Shown: positions 40,701 to 56,251, counted from the first letter of the stretch. The stretch: DNA of 64,000 nucleotides from Macrostomum hystrix (GCA_950097015.1 CATNEN010000005.1:1612001-1676000); one strand, 5' to 3'. Numbers and translations are program-made. The notes: generated by a model from the sequence alone, not told the origin.

Positions 40701-43700
40701 CCATGAGGGCCGATTCCTATGAGAGCCGATTCCTATGAGGGCCGATTCCTATGAGGGCCGATTCCTATGAGACCCGATTCCTATGAGAGCCGATTCCTAT
40801 GAGAGCCGATTCCTATGAGAGCCGATTCCTATGAGAGCCGATTCCTATCGGTTCCTATGAGACCCGATTCCTATGAGAGCCGATTCCTATGACAGCCGAT
40901 TCCTATGAGAGCGGATTCCTATGAGAGCCGATTCCTATCGGTTCCTATGAGACCCGATTCCTATGAGAGCCGATTCCTATGACAGCCGATTCCTATGAGA
41001 GCCGATTCCTATGAGAGCCGATTCCTATCGGTTCCTATGAGAGCCGATTCCTATGAGAGCCGATTCCTATGAGAGCCGATTCCTATGAGAGCCGATTCCT
41101 ATGAGAGCCGATTCCTATGAGGGCCGATTCCTATGAGAGCCGGTTCCTATCGGTTCCTATGAGAGCCGGTTCCTATCGGTTCCTATGAGACCCGATTCCT
41201 ATGAGAGCCGATTCCTATGAGAACCGATTCCTATGAGAGCCGATTCCTATGAGAGCCGATTCCTATGAGAGCCGATTCCTATGAGAGCCGATTCCTATGA
41301 GAGCCGATTCCTATGAGAGCCGATTCCTATGAGAGCCGATTCCTATGAGAGCCGATTACTATGAGAGCCGATTCCTATGAGAGCCGATTCCTATGAGAGC
41401 CGATTCCTATGAGGGCCGATTCCTATGAGAGCCGGTTCCTATCGGTTCCTATGAGAGCCGGTTCCTATCGGTTCCTTTGAGAGCCGATTCCTATGAGAGC
41501 CGATTCCTATGAGAGCCGGTTCCTATCGGTTCCTATGAGACCCGATTCCTATGAGAGCCGATTCCTATGACAGCCGATTCCTATGAGAGCCGATTCCTAT
41601 GAGAGCCGATTCCTATCGGTTCCTATGAGAGCCGATTCCTATGAGAGCCGATTCCTATGAGAGCCGATTCCTATGAGAGCCGATTCCTATGAGAGCCGAT
41701 TCCTATGAGGGCCGATTCCTATGAGAGCCGGTTCCTATCGGTTCCTATGAGAGCCGGTTCCTATCGGTTCCTATGAGACCCGATTCCTATGAGAGCCGAT
41801 TCCTATGAGAACCGATTCCTATGAGAGCCGATTCCTATGAGAGCCGATTCCTATGAGAGCCGATTCCTATGAGAGCCGATTCCTATGAGAGCCGATTCCT
41901 ATGAGAGCCGATTCCTATGAGAGCCGATTCCTATGAGAGCCGATTCCTATGAGGGCCGATTCCTATGAGAGCCGGTTCCTATCGGTTCCTATGAGAGCCG
42001 GTTCCTATCGGTTCCTTTGAGAGCCGATTCCTATGAGAGCCGATTCCTATGAGAGCCGGTTCCTATCGGTTCCTATGAGAGCCGGTTCCTATCGGTTCCT
42101 ATGAGAGCCGATTCCTATGAGACCCGATTCCTATGAGAGCCGGTTCCTATCGGTTCCTATGAGAGCCGGTTCCTATCGGTTCCTATGAGACCCGATTCCT
42201 ATGAGGGCCGATTCCTATGAGAGCCGATCCCTATGAGAGCCGATTCCTATGAGAGCCGATTCCTATGAGAGCCGATTCCTATGAGGGCCGATTCCTATGA
42301 GAGCCGATTCCTATGAGAGCCGATTCCTATGAGAGCCGATTCCTATGAGACCCGATTCCTATGAGGGCCGATTCCTATGAGAGCCGATTCCTATGAGAGC
42401 CGATTCCTATGAGAGCCGATTCCTTTGAGACCCGATTCCTATGAGAGCCGGTTCCTATCGGTTCCTATGAGAGCCGGTTCCTATCGGTTCCTATGAGACC
42501 CGATTCCTATGAGAGCCGATTCCTATGAGAACCGATTCCTATGAGAGCCGATTCCTATGAGAGCCGATTCCTATGAGAGCCGATTCCTATGAGAGCCGAT
42601 TCCTATGAGAGCCGATTCCTATGAGAGCCGATTCCTATGAGAGCCGATTCCTATGAGGGCCGATTCCTATGAGAGCCGGTTCCTATCGGTTCCTATGAGA
42701 GCCGGTTCCTATCGGTTCCTTTGAGAGCCGATTCCTATGAGAGCCGATTCCTATCGGTTCCTATGAGAGCCGATTCCTATGAGACCCGATTCCTATGAGA
42801 GCCGGTTCCTATCGGTTCCTATGAGAGCCGGTTCCTATCGGTTCCTATGAGACCCGATTCCTATGAGGGCCGATTCCTATGAGAGCCGATTCCTATGAGA
42901 GCCGATTCCTATGAGAGCCGATTCCTATGAGAGCCGATTCCTATGAGAGCCGATTCCTATTAGAGCCCATTCCTATGAGGGCCGATTCCTATGAGAGCCG
43001 ATTCCTATGAGAGCCGATTCCTATGAGAGCCGATTCCTATGAGACCCGATTCCTATGAGGGCCGATTCCTATGAGAGCCGATTCCTATGAGAGCCGATTC
43101 CTATGAGAGCCGATTCCTATGAGACCCGATTCCTATGAGAGCCGATTCCTTTGAGACCCGATTCCTATGAGAGCCGATTCCTATGAGAGCCGATTCCTAT
43201 GAGAGCCGATTCCTATGAGAGCCGATTCCTTTGAGACCCGATTCCTATGAGAGCCGATTCCTATGAGAGCCGATTCCTATGAGACCCGATTCCTATGAGG
43301 GCCGATTCCTATGAGACCCGATTCCTATGAGAGCCGATTCCAATGAGAGCCGATTCCTATGAGAGCCGATTCCTATGAGAGCCGATTCCTATGAGAGCCG
43401 ATTCCTATGAGAGCCGGTTCCTATCGGTTCCTATGAGAGCCGGTTCCTATCGGTTCCTTTGAGAGCCGATTCCTATGAGAGCCGATTCCTATCGGTTCCT
43501 ATGAGAGCCGATTCCTATGAGAGCCGGTTCCCATAGGTTCCCATGAGAGCCGGTTCCTATCGGTTCCTATGAGACCCGATTCCTATGAGAGCCGATTCCT
43601 ATGAGGGCCGATTCCTATGAGAGCCGATTCCTATGAGGGCCGATTCCTATGAGAGCCGATTCCTAGGAGAGCCGATTCCTATGAGAGCCGATTCCTATGA

Positions 43701-46700
43701 GAGCCGATTTCTATGAGGGCCGATTCCTATGAGAGCCGATTCCTATGAGGGCCGATTCCTATGAGAGCTGATTCCTATGAGAGCCGATTCCTTTGAGGGC
43801 CGATTCCTATGAGGGCCGATTCCTATGAGAGCCGATTCCTATGAGAGCCGATTTCTATGAGGGCCGATTCCTATGAGAGCCGATTCCTATGAGGGCCGAT
43901 TCCTATGAGAGCCGATTCCTATGAGAGCCGATTTCTATGAGGGCGGATTCCTTTGAGAGCCGATTCCATTGAGGGCCGATTCCCATGAGGGCCGATTCCT
44001 ATGAGAGCCGATTCCTATGAGGGCCGATTCCTATGAGGGCCGATTCCTATGAGACCCGATTCCTATGAGAGCCGATTCCTATGAGAGCCGATTCCTATGA
44101 GAGCCGATTCCTATGAGAGCCGATTCCTATCGGTTCCTATGAGACCCGATTCCTATGAGAGCCGATTCCTATGACAGCCGATTCCTATGAGAGCGGATTC
44201 CTATGAGAGCCGATTCCTATCGGTTCCTATGAGACCCGATTCCTATGAGAGCCGATTCCTATGACAGCCGATTCCTATGAGAGCCGATTCCTATGAGAGC
44301 CGATTCCTATCGGTTCCTATGAGAGCCGATTCCTATGAGAGCCGATTCCTATGAGAGCCGATTCCTATGAGAGCCGATTCCTATGAGAGCCGATTCCTAT
44401 GAGGGCCGATTCCTATGAGAGCCGGTTCCTATCGGTTCCTATGAGAGCCGGTTCCTATCGGTTCCTATGAGACCCGATTCCTATGAGAGCCGATTCCTAT
44501 GAGAACCGATTCCTATGAGAGCCGATTCCTATGAGAGCCGATTCCTATGAGAGCCGATTCCTATGAGAGCCGATTCCTATGAGAGCCGATTCCTATGAGA
44601 GCCGATTCCTATGAGAGCCGATTCCTATGAGAGCCGATTACTATGAGAGCCGATTCCTATGAGAGCCGATTCCTATGAGAGCCGATTCCTATGAGGGCCG
44701 ATTCCTATGAGAGCCGGTTCCTATCGGTTCCTATGAGAGCCGGTTCCTATCGGTTCCTTTGAGAGCCGATTCCTATGAGAGCCGATTCCTATGAGAGCCG
44801 GTTCCTATCGGTTCCTATGAGAGCCGGTTCCTATCGGTTCCTATGAGAGCCGATTCCTATGAGACCCGATTCCTATGAGAGCCGGTTCCTATCGGTTCCT
44901 ATGAGAGCCGGTTCCTATCGGTTCCTATGAGACCCGATTCCTATGAGGGCCGATTCCTATGAGAGCCGATTCCTATGAGAGCCGATTCCTATGAGAGCCG
45001 ATTCCTATGAGAGCCGATTCCTATGAGGGCCGATTCCTATGAGAGCCGATTCCTATGAGAGCCGATTCCTATGAGAGCCGATTCCTATGAGACCCGATTC
45101 CTATGAGGGCCGATTCCTATGAGAGCCGATTCCTATGAGAGCCGATTCCTTTGAGACCCGATTCCTATGAGAGCCGGTTCCTATCGGTTCCTATGAGAGC
45201 CGGTTCCTATCGGTTCCTATGAGACCCGATTCCTATGAGAGCCGATTCCTATGAGAACCGATTCCTATGAGAGCCGATTCCTATGAGAGCCGATTCCTAT
45301 GAGAGCCGATTCCTATGAGAGCCGATTCCTATGAGAGCCGATTCCTATGAGAGCCGATTCCTATGAGAGCCGATTCCTATGAGGGCCGATTCCTATGAGA
45401 GCCGATTCCTATCGGTTCCTATGAGAGCCGATTCCTATGAGACCCGATTCCTATGAGAGCCGGTTCCTATCGGTTCCTATGAGAGCCGGTTCCTATCGGT
45501 TCCTATGAGACCCGATTCCTATGAGGGCCGATTCCTATGAGAGCCGATTCCTATGAGAGCCGATTCCTATGAGAGCCGATTCCTATTAGAGCCCATTCCT
45601 ATGAGGGCCGATTCCTATGAGAGCCGATTCCTATGAGAGCCGATTCCTATGAGAGCCGATTCCTATGAGACCCGATTCCTATGAGGGCCGATTCCTATGA
45701 GAGCCGATTCCTATGAGAGCCGATTCCTATGAGAGCCGATTCCTATGAGACCCGATTCCTATGAGAGCCGATTCCTTTGAGACCCGATTCCTATGAGAGC
45801 CGATTCCTATGAGAGCCGATTCCTATGAGAGCCGATTCCTATGAGAGCCGATTCCTTTGAGACCCGATTCCTATGAGAGCCGATTCCTATGAGAGCCGAT
45901 TCCTATGAGACCCGATTCCTATGAGGGCCGATTCCTATGAGACCCGATTCCTATGAGAGCCGATTCCAATGAGAGCCGATTCCTATGAGAGCCGATTCCT
46001 ATGAGAGCCGATTCCTATGAGAGCCGGTTCCTATCGGTTCCTATGAGAGCCGGTTCCTATCGGTTCCTTTGAGAGCCGATTCCTATGAGAGCCGATTCCT
46101 ATCGGTTCCTATGAGAGCCGATTCCTATGAGAGCCGGTTCCCATAGGTTCCCATGAGAGCCGGTTCCTATCGGTTCCTATGAGACCCGATTCCTATGAGA
46201 GCCGATTCCTATGAGGGCCGATTCCTATGAGAGCCGATTCCTATGAGGGCCGATTCCTATGAGAGCCGATTCCTAGGAGAGCCGATTCCTATGAGAGCTG
46301 ATTCCTATGAGAGCCGATTCCTATGAGAGCCGATTCCTATGAGAGCCGATTTCTATGAGGGCCGATTCCTATGAGAGCCGATTCCTATGAGGGCCGATTC
46401 CTATGAGAGCTGATTCCTATGAGAGCCGATTCCTTTGAGGGCCGATTCCTATGAGGGCCGATTCCTATGAGAGCCGATTCCTATGAGGGCCGATTCCTAT
46501 GAGGGCCGATTCCTATGAGAGCCGATTCCTATGAGAGCCGATTCCTATCGGTTCCTATGAGACCCGATTCCTATGAGAGCCGATTCCTATGACAGCCGAT
46601 TCCTATGAGAGCCGATTCCTATGAGAGCCGATTCCTATCGGTTCCTATGAGAGCCGTTTCCTATGAGACCCGATTCCTATGAGAGCCGATTCCTATGAGG

Positions 46701-47159
46701 GCCGATTCCTATGAGAGCCGATTCCTATGAGACCCGATTCCTATGAGAGCCGATTCCTATCGGTTCCTATGAGAGCCGATTCCTATGAGAACCGATTCCT
46801 AAGAGAGCCGGTTCCGATCGGTTCCTATGAGTGCCGGTTCCTATCGGTTCCTATGAGAGCCGGTTCCTATCGGTTCCTATGAGAGCCGATTCCTATGAGA
46901 GCCGATTCCTATCGGTTCCTATGAGAGCTGATTCCTATGAGACCCGATTCCTGTGAGAGCCGGTTCCTATCGGTTCCTATGAGAGCCGGTTCCTATCGGT
47001 TCCGATGAGACCCGATTCCTATGAGAGCCGATTCCTATGAGAGCCGATTCCTATGAGGGCCGATTCCTATGAGAGCCGATTCCTATGAGACCCGATTCCT
47101 ATGAGACCCGATTCCTATGAGACCCGATTCCTATGAGAGCCGATTCCTAGGAGAGCCGA

Positions 47160-47586
47160 GATCAGGGCCGAGACGTGGACGCTGACTGATTCGCTAGAAC
47201 AGCAAGTCAACGCGGCGCACGCTGGCCTGCTGCGTGCCGCCTTTAAGATCAGCGACGAGCGGATCACTAACGCGGCACTCTATCGTCGCGCCGGCCTGGC
47301 CCGTCCGAGTGAACTGCTGCGACTTCGGCGACTCCAGCTTGCAGGCCACATCATCCGCGCCGAGTCCTACTGCCCGCAGCCGGTGCAGGAGGTGCTGCTG
47401 CTAACGCTGCAGGCACCCTACCGGCGCGGCCAGGCCCGAACTCGGCGTTTCGTCGACTGCCTGCTGGCCGATGCTGGCGCCCCGGACACTGCCGGCGGTG
47501 CGGCCTTTGTTCGCGCCCAGGCTCTGAAGCGTGCACTGTGACGCTGCCTTTTCCACCTGACAGCGTACTTTGTTGTTGTTGTTGTT
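47160..47586 (+). mobile_element. RTE-like LINE 3' fragment inserted in the satellite
   Basis: 427 bp between AGGAGAGCCGA at 47149-47159 and at 47587-47597, consistent with an 11-bp target duplication, although the satellite itself contains this word. It encodes the end of an RTE-like reverse transcriptase (QVNAAHAGLLRAAFKI, ALYRRAGLARPSELLR, LQAPYRRGQARTRRF), stops after ALKRAL, and ends with TTGTTGTTGTTGTTGTT. It is the same family as 15425-16091. Confidence 0.85.
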
Positions 47587-50500
47587 AGGAGAGCCGATTC
47601 CTATGAGAGCCGATTCCTATCAGAGCCGATTCCTATCGGTTCCTTTGAGAGCCGATTCCTATGAGACCCGATTCCTATGAGAGCCGATTCCTATGAGACC
47701 CGATTCCTATGAGAGCCGGTTCCTATCGGTTCCTATGAGAGCCGATTCCTATGAGAGCCGGTTCCTATCGGTTCCTATGAGAGCCGATTCCTATGAGACC
47801 CGATTCCTATGAGAGCCGGTTCTTATCGGTTCCTATGAGAGCTGGTTCCTATCGGTTCCTATCAGAGCCGATTCCTATGAGAGCCGATTCCTATGTGAGC
47901 CGATTCCTATGAGAGCCGATTCCTATGAGAGCCGATTCCTCTGAGAGCCAATTCCTATGAGAGCCGATTCCTATAAGACCCGATTCCTATGAGAGCCGAT
48001 TCGTATGAGAGCCGATTCCTATGAGAGCCGATTCCTATCAGGGCCGATTCCTATGAGGGCCGATTCCTATGAGGGCCAATTCCTATGAGGGCCGATTCCT
48101 ATGAGAGCCGATTCCTATGAGAGCCGATTCCTATGAGAGCCGATTCCTATCAGAGCCGATTCCTATGAGAGCCGAATCCTATGAGAGCCGATTCCTATAA
48201 GAGCCGATTCCTATGAGAGCCGATTCCTTTCAGAGCCGATTCCTATGAGAGCCGATTCCTATGAGGGCCGATTCCTATGAGAGCCGATTCCTATGAGAGC
48301 CGATTCCTATGAGAGCCGATTCCTATCAGAGCCGATTCCTATGAGGGCCGATTCCTATGAGAGCCGATTCCTATGAGAGCCGATTCCTATGAGAGCCGAT
48401 TCCTATGAGAGCCGATTCCTATGAGGGCCGATTCCTATGAGAGCCGATTCCTATGAGAGCCGATTCCTATGAGAGCCGATTCCTATGAGACCCGATTCCT
48501 ATGAGAGCCGATTCCTATGAGAGCCGATTCCTTTGAGACCCGATTCCTATGAGAGCCGATTCCTATGAGAGCCGATTCCTATGAGACCCGATTCCTATGA
48601 GGGCCGATTACTATGAGACCCGATTCCTATGAGAGCCGATTCCTATGAGAGCCGATTCCTATGAGAGCCGATTCCTATGAGAGCCGATTCCTATGAGAGC
48701 CGGTTCCTATCGGTTCCTATGAGAGCCGATTCCTATGAGACCCGATTCCTATGAGAGCCGATTCCTATGAGAGCCGGTTCCTATGAGAGCCGGTTCCTAT
48801 CGGTTCCTATGAGAGCCGATTCCTATGAGAGCCGATTCCTATGAGAGCCGATTCCTATGAGAGCCGGTTCCTATCGGTTCCTATGAGAGCCGATTCCTAT
48901 GAGACCCGATTCCTATGAGAGCCGGTTCCTATGAGAGCCGGTTCCTATGAGAGCCGGTTCCTATCGGTTCCTATGAGACCCGATTCCTATGAGAGCCGAT
49001 TCCTATGAGAGCCGATTCCTATGAGGGCCGATTCCTATGAGAGCCGATTCCTATGAGAGCCGATTCCTATGAGAGCCGATTCCTAAGAGAGCCGATTCCT
49101 ATGAGAGCCGATTCCTATGAGAGCCGATTCCTATGAGAGCCGATTCCTATGAGGGCCGATTCCTATGAGAGCCGATTCCTATGAGAGCCGATTCCTATGA
49201 GAGCCGATTCCTATGAGGGCCGATTCCTATGAGAGCCGATTCCTATGAGGGCCGATTCCTATGAGAGCCGATTCCTATGAGAGCCGATTCCTATGAGAGC
49301 CGATATTATGAGAGCCGATTCCTATGAGAGCCGATTCCTATGAGAGCCGATTCCTATGAGGGCCGATTCCTATGAGAGCCGATTCCTATGAGAGCCGATT
49401 CCTATGAGAGCCGATTCGTATGAGAGCCGATTCCTATGAGGGCCGATTCCTATGAGAGCCGATTCCTATGAGAGCCGATTCCTATGAGAGCCGATTCCTA
49501 TGAGAGCCGATTCCCATCGGTTCCTATGAGAGCCGATTCCTATGAGACCCGATTTCTATGAGAGCCGATTCCTATGAGACCCGATTCCTATGAGAGCCGG
49601 TTCCTATCGGTTCCTATGAGAGCCGGTTCCTATCGGTTCCTATGAGAGCGGATTCCTATGAGAGCCAATTCCTATGTGAGCCGATTCCTATGAGACCCGA
49701 TTCCTATGAGAGCCGATTCCTCTGAGAGCCGATTCCTATGAGAGCCGATTCCTATGAGACCCGATTCCTATGAGAGCCGATTCCTATGAGAGCCGATTCC
49801 TATGAGAGCCGATTCCTATGAGAGCCGATTCCTATGAGAGCCGATTCCTATCGGTTCCTATGAGAGCCGATTCCTATGAGACCCGATTCCTATGAGAGCC
49901 GGTTCCTATCGGTTCCTATGAGAGCCGGTTCCTATCGGTTCCTATGAGACCCGATTCCTATGAGAGCCGATTCCTATGAGAGCCGATTCCTATGAGAGCC
50001 GATTCCTAAGAGAGCCGATTCCTATGAGAGCCGATTCCTATGAGAGCCGATTCCTATGAGAGCCGATTCCTATGAGGGCCGATTCCTATGAGAGCCGATT
50101 CCTATGAGGGCCGATTCCTATGAGAGCCGATTCCTCTGAGAGCCAATTCCTATGAGAGCCGATTCCTATAAGACCCGATTCCTATGAGAGCCGATTCGTA
50201 TGAGAGCCGATTCCTATGAGAGCCGATTCCTATCAGGGCCGATTCCTATGAGGGCCGATTCCTATGAGGGCCAATTCCTATGAGGGCCCATTCCTATGAG
50301 AGCCGATTCCTATGAGAGCCGATTCCTATGAGAGCCGATTCCTATCAGAGCCGATTCCTATGAGAGCCGAATCCTATGAGAGCCGATTCCTATAAGAGCC
50401 GATTCCTATGAGAGCCGATTCCTTTCAGAGCCGATTCCTATGAGAGCCGATTCCTATGAGGGCCGATTCCTATGAGAGCCGATTCCTATGAGAGCCGATT

Positions 50501-52977
50501 CCTATGAGAGCCGATTCCTATCAGAGCCGATTCCTATGAGGGCCGATTCCTATGAGAGCCGATTCCTATGAGAGCCGATTCCTATGAGAGCCGATTCCTA
50601 TGAGAGCCGATTCCTATGAGGGCCGATTCCTATGAGAGCCGATTCCTATGAGAGCCGATTCCTATGAGAGCCGATTCCTATGAGACCCGATTCCTATGAG
50701 AGCCGATTCCTATGAGAGCCGATTCCTTTGAGACCCGATTCCTATGAGAGCCGATTCCTATGAGAGCCGATTCCTATGAGACCCGATTCCTATGAGGGCC
50801 GATTCCTATGAGACCCGATTCCTATGAGAGCCGATTCCTATGAGAGCCGATTCCTATGAGAGCCGATTCCTATGAGAGCCGATTCCTATGAGAGCCGGTT
50901 CCTATCGGTTCCTATGAGAGCCGGTTCCTATCGGTTCCTTTGAGAGCCGATTCCTATGAGAGCCGATTCCTATGAGAGCCGATTCCTATGAGAGCCGATT
51001 CCTATGAGAGCCGATTCCTATGAGACCCGATTCCTATGAGAGCCGATTCCTATGAGAGCCGATTCCTTTGAGACCCGATTCCTATGAGACCCGATTCCTA
51101 TGAGAGCCAATTCCTATGTGAGCCGATTCCTATGAGACCCGATTCCTATGAGAGCCGATTCCTCTGAGAGCCGATTCCTATGAGAGCCGATTCCTATGAG
51201 ACCCGATTCCTATGAGAGCCGGTTCCTATGAGAGCCGGTTCCTATGAGAGCCGGTTCCTATCGGTTCCTATGAGACCCGATTCCTATGAGAGCCGATTCC
51301 TATGAGAGCCGATTCCTATGAGGGCCGATTCCTATGAGAGCCGATTCCTATGAGAGCCGATTCCTATGAGAGCCGATTCCTAAGAGAGCCGATTCCTATG
51401 AGAGCCGATTCCTATGAGAGCCGATTCCTATGAGAGCCGATTCCTATGAGGGCCGATTCCGATGAGAGCCGATTCCTATGAGGGCCGATTCCTATGAGAG
51501 CCGATTCCTATGAGAGCCGATTCCTATGAGAGCCGATATTATGAGAGCCGATTCCTATGAGAGCCGATTCCTATGAGAGCCGATTCCTATGAGGGCCGAT
51601 TCCTATGAGAGCCGATTCCTATGAGAGCCGATTCCTATGAGAGCCGATTCGTATGAGAGCCGATTCCTATGAGGGCCGATTCCTATGAGAGCCGATTCCT
51701 ATGAGAGCCGATTCCTATGAGAGCCGATTCCTATGAGAGCCGATTCCCATCGGTTCCTATGAGAGCCGATTCCTATGAGACCCGATTTCTATGAGAGCCG
51801 ATTCCTATGAGACCCGATTCCTATGAGAGCCGGTTCCTATCGGTTCCTATGAGAGCCGGTTCCTATCGGTTCCTATGAGAGCGGATTCCTATGAGAGCCG
51901 ATTCCTATGTGAGCCGATTCCTATGAGACCCGATTCCTATGAGAGCCGATTCCTCTGAGAGCCGATTCCTATGAGAGCCGATTCCTATGAGACCCGATTC
52001 CTATGAGAGCCGATTCCTATGAGAGCCGATTCCTATGAGAGCCGATTCCTATGAGAGCCGATTCCTATGAGAGCCGATTCCTATCGGTTCCTATGAGAGC
52101 CGATTCCTATGAGACCCGATTCCTATGAGAGCCGGTTCCTATCGGTTCCTATGAGAGCCGGTTCCTATCGGTTCCTATGAGACCCGATTCCTATGAGAGC
52201 CGATTCCTATGAGAGCCGATTCCTATGAGAGCCGATTCCTAAGAGAGCCGATTCCTATGAGAGCCGATTCCTATGAGAGCCGATTCCTATGAGAGCCGAT
52301 TCCTATGAGGGCCGATTCCTATGAGAGCCGATTCCTATGAGGGCCGATTCCTATGAGAGCCGATTCCTATGAGAGCCGATTCCTATGAGAGCCGATATTA
52401 TGAGAGCCGATTCCTATGAGAGCCGATTCCTATGAGAGCCGATTCCTATGAGGGCCGATTCCTATGAGAGCCGATTCCTATGAGAGCCGATTCCTATGAG
52501 AGCCGATTCGTATGAGAGCCGATTCCTATGAGGGCCGATTCCTATGAGAGCCGATTCCTATGAGAGCCGATTCCTATGAGAGCCGATTCCTATGAGAGCC
52601 GATTCCTATGAGAGCCGATTCCTATGAGAGCCGATTCCTATGAGAGCCGATTCCCATCGGTTCCTATGAGAGCCGATTCCTATGAGACCCGATTTCTATG
52701 AGAGCCGATTCCTATGAGTCCCGATTCCTATGAGAGCCGGTTCCTATCGGTTCCTATGAGAGCCGGTTCCTATCGGTTCCTATGAGAGCGGATTCCTATG
52801 AGAGCCGATTCCTATGTGAGCCGATTCCTATGAGACCCGATTCCTATGAGAGCCGATGCCTCTGAGAGCCGATTCCTATGAGAGCCGATTCCTATGAGAC
52901 CCGATTCCTATGAGAGCCGATTCCTATGAGAGCCGATTCCTATGAGAGCCGATTCCTAGGAGAGCCGATGCCTTTGA

Positions 52978-53297
52978 GGGGGACTCAACCGGAATCTATA
53001 GAGCATCGCCAGGCCTTTCGAACGACACCAAAATCAGTTCCCGGGGACCTCGGGAACTGTCTCGAATCGGCCCGAGAAGGATGTAGGAAGCATTGACTTT
53101 ATGGAAAGTCAAGGACATTGATAACAAGTCAAACTCATGGAATTCTAAAAATAGCCACAACTTTCTGTCCCGACCATCTAGTGGTGCCGGACTGGCGCCT
53201 CTAGACTCAGGGCGTCAACCTCTAGTCGAGAAATGTCATTTCCAACATTGCCCGCCAATGACTGAAATTTCGACCTTGGCAAATTTTCTACTAAATC
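52978..53297 (+). repeat. 380-bp satellite block A within the 16-bp array
   Basis: It starts GGGACTCAACCGGAATC and ends TTTTCTACTAAATC, where the 16-bp array resumes with TATGAGGGCC. About 60 bp of the full unit is missing at its right end. A 62- to 69-codon frame inside is a repeat product. Confidence 0.92.
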
Positions 53298-56251
53298 TAT
53301 GAGGGCCGATTCCTATGAGGGCCGATTCCTATGAGAGCCGATTCCTATGAGAGCCGATTCCTATGAGAGCCGATTCCTATGAGAGCCGATTCCTATCGGT
53401 TCCTATGAGACCCGATTCCTATGAGAGCCGATTCCTATGACAGCCGATTCCTATGAGAGCCGATTCCTATGAGAGCCGATTCCTATCGGTTCCTATGAGA
53501 GCCGTTTCCTATGAGACCCGATTCCTATGAGAGCCGATTCCTATGAGGGCCGATTCCTATGAGAGCCGATTCCTATGAGACCCGATTCCTATGAGAGCCG
53601 ATTCCTATCGGTTCCTATGAGAGCCGATTCCTATGAGAACCGATTCCTAAGAGAGCCGGTTCCGATCGGTTCCTATGAGTGCCGGTTCCTATCGGTTCCT
53701 ATGAGAGCCGGTTCCTATCGGTTCCTATGAGAGCCGATTCCTATGAGAGCCGATTCCTATCGGTTCCTATGAGAGCTGATTCCTATGAGACCCGATTCCT
53801 ATGAGAGCCGGTTCCTATCGGTTCCGATGAGACCCGATTCCTATGAGAGCCGATTCCTATGAGAGCCGATTCCTATGAGAGCCGATTCCTATGAGAGCCG
53901 ATTCCTATGAGAGCCGATTCCTATGAGAGCCGATTCCTATGAGAGCCGATTCCTATGAGAGCCGATTCCTGTGAGACCCGATTCCTATGAGAGCCGATTC
54001 CTATGAGAGCCGATTCCTATGAGAGCCGATTCCTATGAGAGCCGATTCCTATCAGGGCCGATTCCTATGAGAGCCGATTCCTATGAGAGCCGATTCCTAT
54101 GAGACCCGATTCCTATGAGACCCGATTCCTATGAGAGCCGATTCCTAGGAGAGCCGATTCCTATGAGAGCCGATTCCTATCAGAGCCGATTCCTATCGGT
54201 TCCTTTGAGAGCCGATTCCTATGAGACCCGATTCCTATGAGAGCCGATTCCTATGAGACCCGATTCCTATGAGAGCCGGTTCCTATCGGTTCCTATGAGA
54301 GCCGATTCCTATGAGAGCCGGTTCCTATCGGTTCCTATGAGAGCCGATTCCTATGAGAGCCGATTCCTATGAGAGCCGGTTCTTATCGGTTCCTATGAGA
54401 GCTGGTTCCTATCGGTTCCTATCAGAGCCGATTCCTATGAGAGCCGATTCCTATGTGAGCCGATTCCTATGAGAGCCGATTCCTATGAGAGCCGATTCCT
54501 CTGAGAGCCAATTCCTATGAGAGCCGATTCCTATAAGACCCGATTCCTATGAGAGCCGATTCCTATGAGAGCCGATTCCTATCAGGGCCGATTCCTATGA
54601 GGGCCGATTCCTATGAGGGCCAATTCCTATGAGGGCCGATTCCTTTGAGAGCCGATTCCTATGAGAGCCGATTCCTATGAGAGCCGATTCCTATGAGAGC
54701 CGATTCCTATGAGAGCCGAATCCTATGAGAGCCGATTCCTATAAGAGCCGATTCCTATGAGAGCCGATTCCTTTCAGAGCCGATTCCTATGAGAGCCGAT
54801 TCCTATGAGGGCCGATTCCTATGAGAGCCGATTCCTATGAGACCCGATTCCTATGAGAGCCGATTCCTATCAGAGCCGATTCCTATGAGGGCCGATTCCT
54901 ATGAGAGCCGATTCCTATGAGAGCCGGTTCCTATGAGAGCCGATTCCTATGAGAGCCGATTCCTATGAGAGCCGATTCCTATGAGAGCCGATTCCTATGA
55001 GAGCCGATTCCTATGAGACCCGATTCCTATGAGGGCCGATTCCTATGAGGGCCGATTCCTATGAGAGCCGATATTATGAGAGCCGATTCCTATGAGAGCC
55101 GATTCCTATGAGAGCCGATTCCTATGAGGGCCGATTCCTATGAGAGCCGATTCCTATGAGAGCCGATTCCTATGAGAGCCGATTCGTATGAGAGCCGATT
55201 CCTATGAGGGCCGATTCCTATGAGAGCCGATTCCTATGAGAGCCGATTCCTATGAGAGCCGATTCCTATGAGAGCCGATTCCTATGAGAGCCGATTCCTA
55301 TGAGAGCCGATTCCTATGAGAGCCGATTCCTATGAGAGCCGATTCCCATCGGTTCCTATGAGAGCCGATTCCTATGAGACCCGATTTCTATGAGAGCCGA
55401 TTCCTATGAGACCCGATTCCTATGAGAGCCGGTTCCTATCGGTTCCTATGAGAGCGGATTCCTATGAGAGCCGATTCCTATGTGAGCCGATTCCTATGAG
55501 ACCCGATTCCTATGAGAGCCGATTCCTATGAGAGCCGATTCCTATGAGAGCCGATTCCTAAGAGAGCCGATTCCTATGAGAGCCGATTCCTATGAGAGCC
55601 GATTCCTATGAGAGCCGATTCCTATGAGAGCCGATTCCTATGAGAGCCGATTCCTATGAGAGCCGAATCCTATGAGAGCCGATTCCTGTAAGAGCCGATT
55701 CCTATGAGAGCCAACTCCTTTCAGAGCCGATTCCTATGAGAGCCGATTCCTATGAGGGCCGATTCCTATGAGAGCCGATTCCTATGAGAGCCGATTCCTA
55801 TGAGAGCCGATTCCTATGAGAGCCGATTCCTATGAGGGCCGATTCCTATGAGAGCCGATTCCTATGAGAGCCGATTCCTATGAGAGCCGATTCCTATGAG
55901 AGCCGATTCCTATGAGGGCCGATTCCTATGAGAGCCGATTCCTATGAGAGCCGATTCCTATGAGAGCCGATTCCTATGAGACCCTATTCCTATGAGGGCC
56001 GATTCCTATGAGAGCCGATTCCTATGAGAGCCGATTCCTATGAGAGCCGATTCCTATGAGACCCGATTCCTATGAGGGCCGATTCCTATGAGACCCGATT
56101 CCTATGAGAGCCGATTCCTCTGAGAGCCGATTCCTAGGAGAGCCGATTCCTATGAGACCCGATTCCTATGAGGGCCGATTCCTATGAGAGCCGATTCCTA
56201 TGAGAGCCGATTCCTATGAGAGCCGATTCCTAGGAGAGCCGATTCCTTTGA

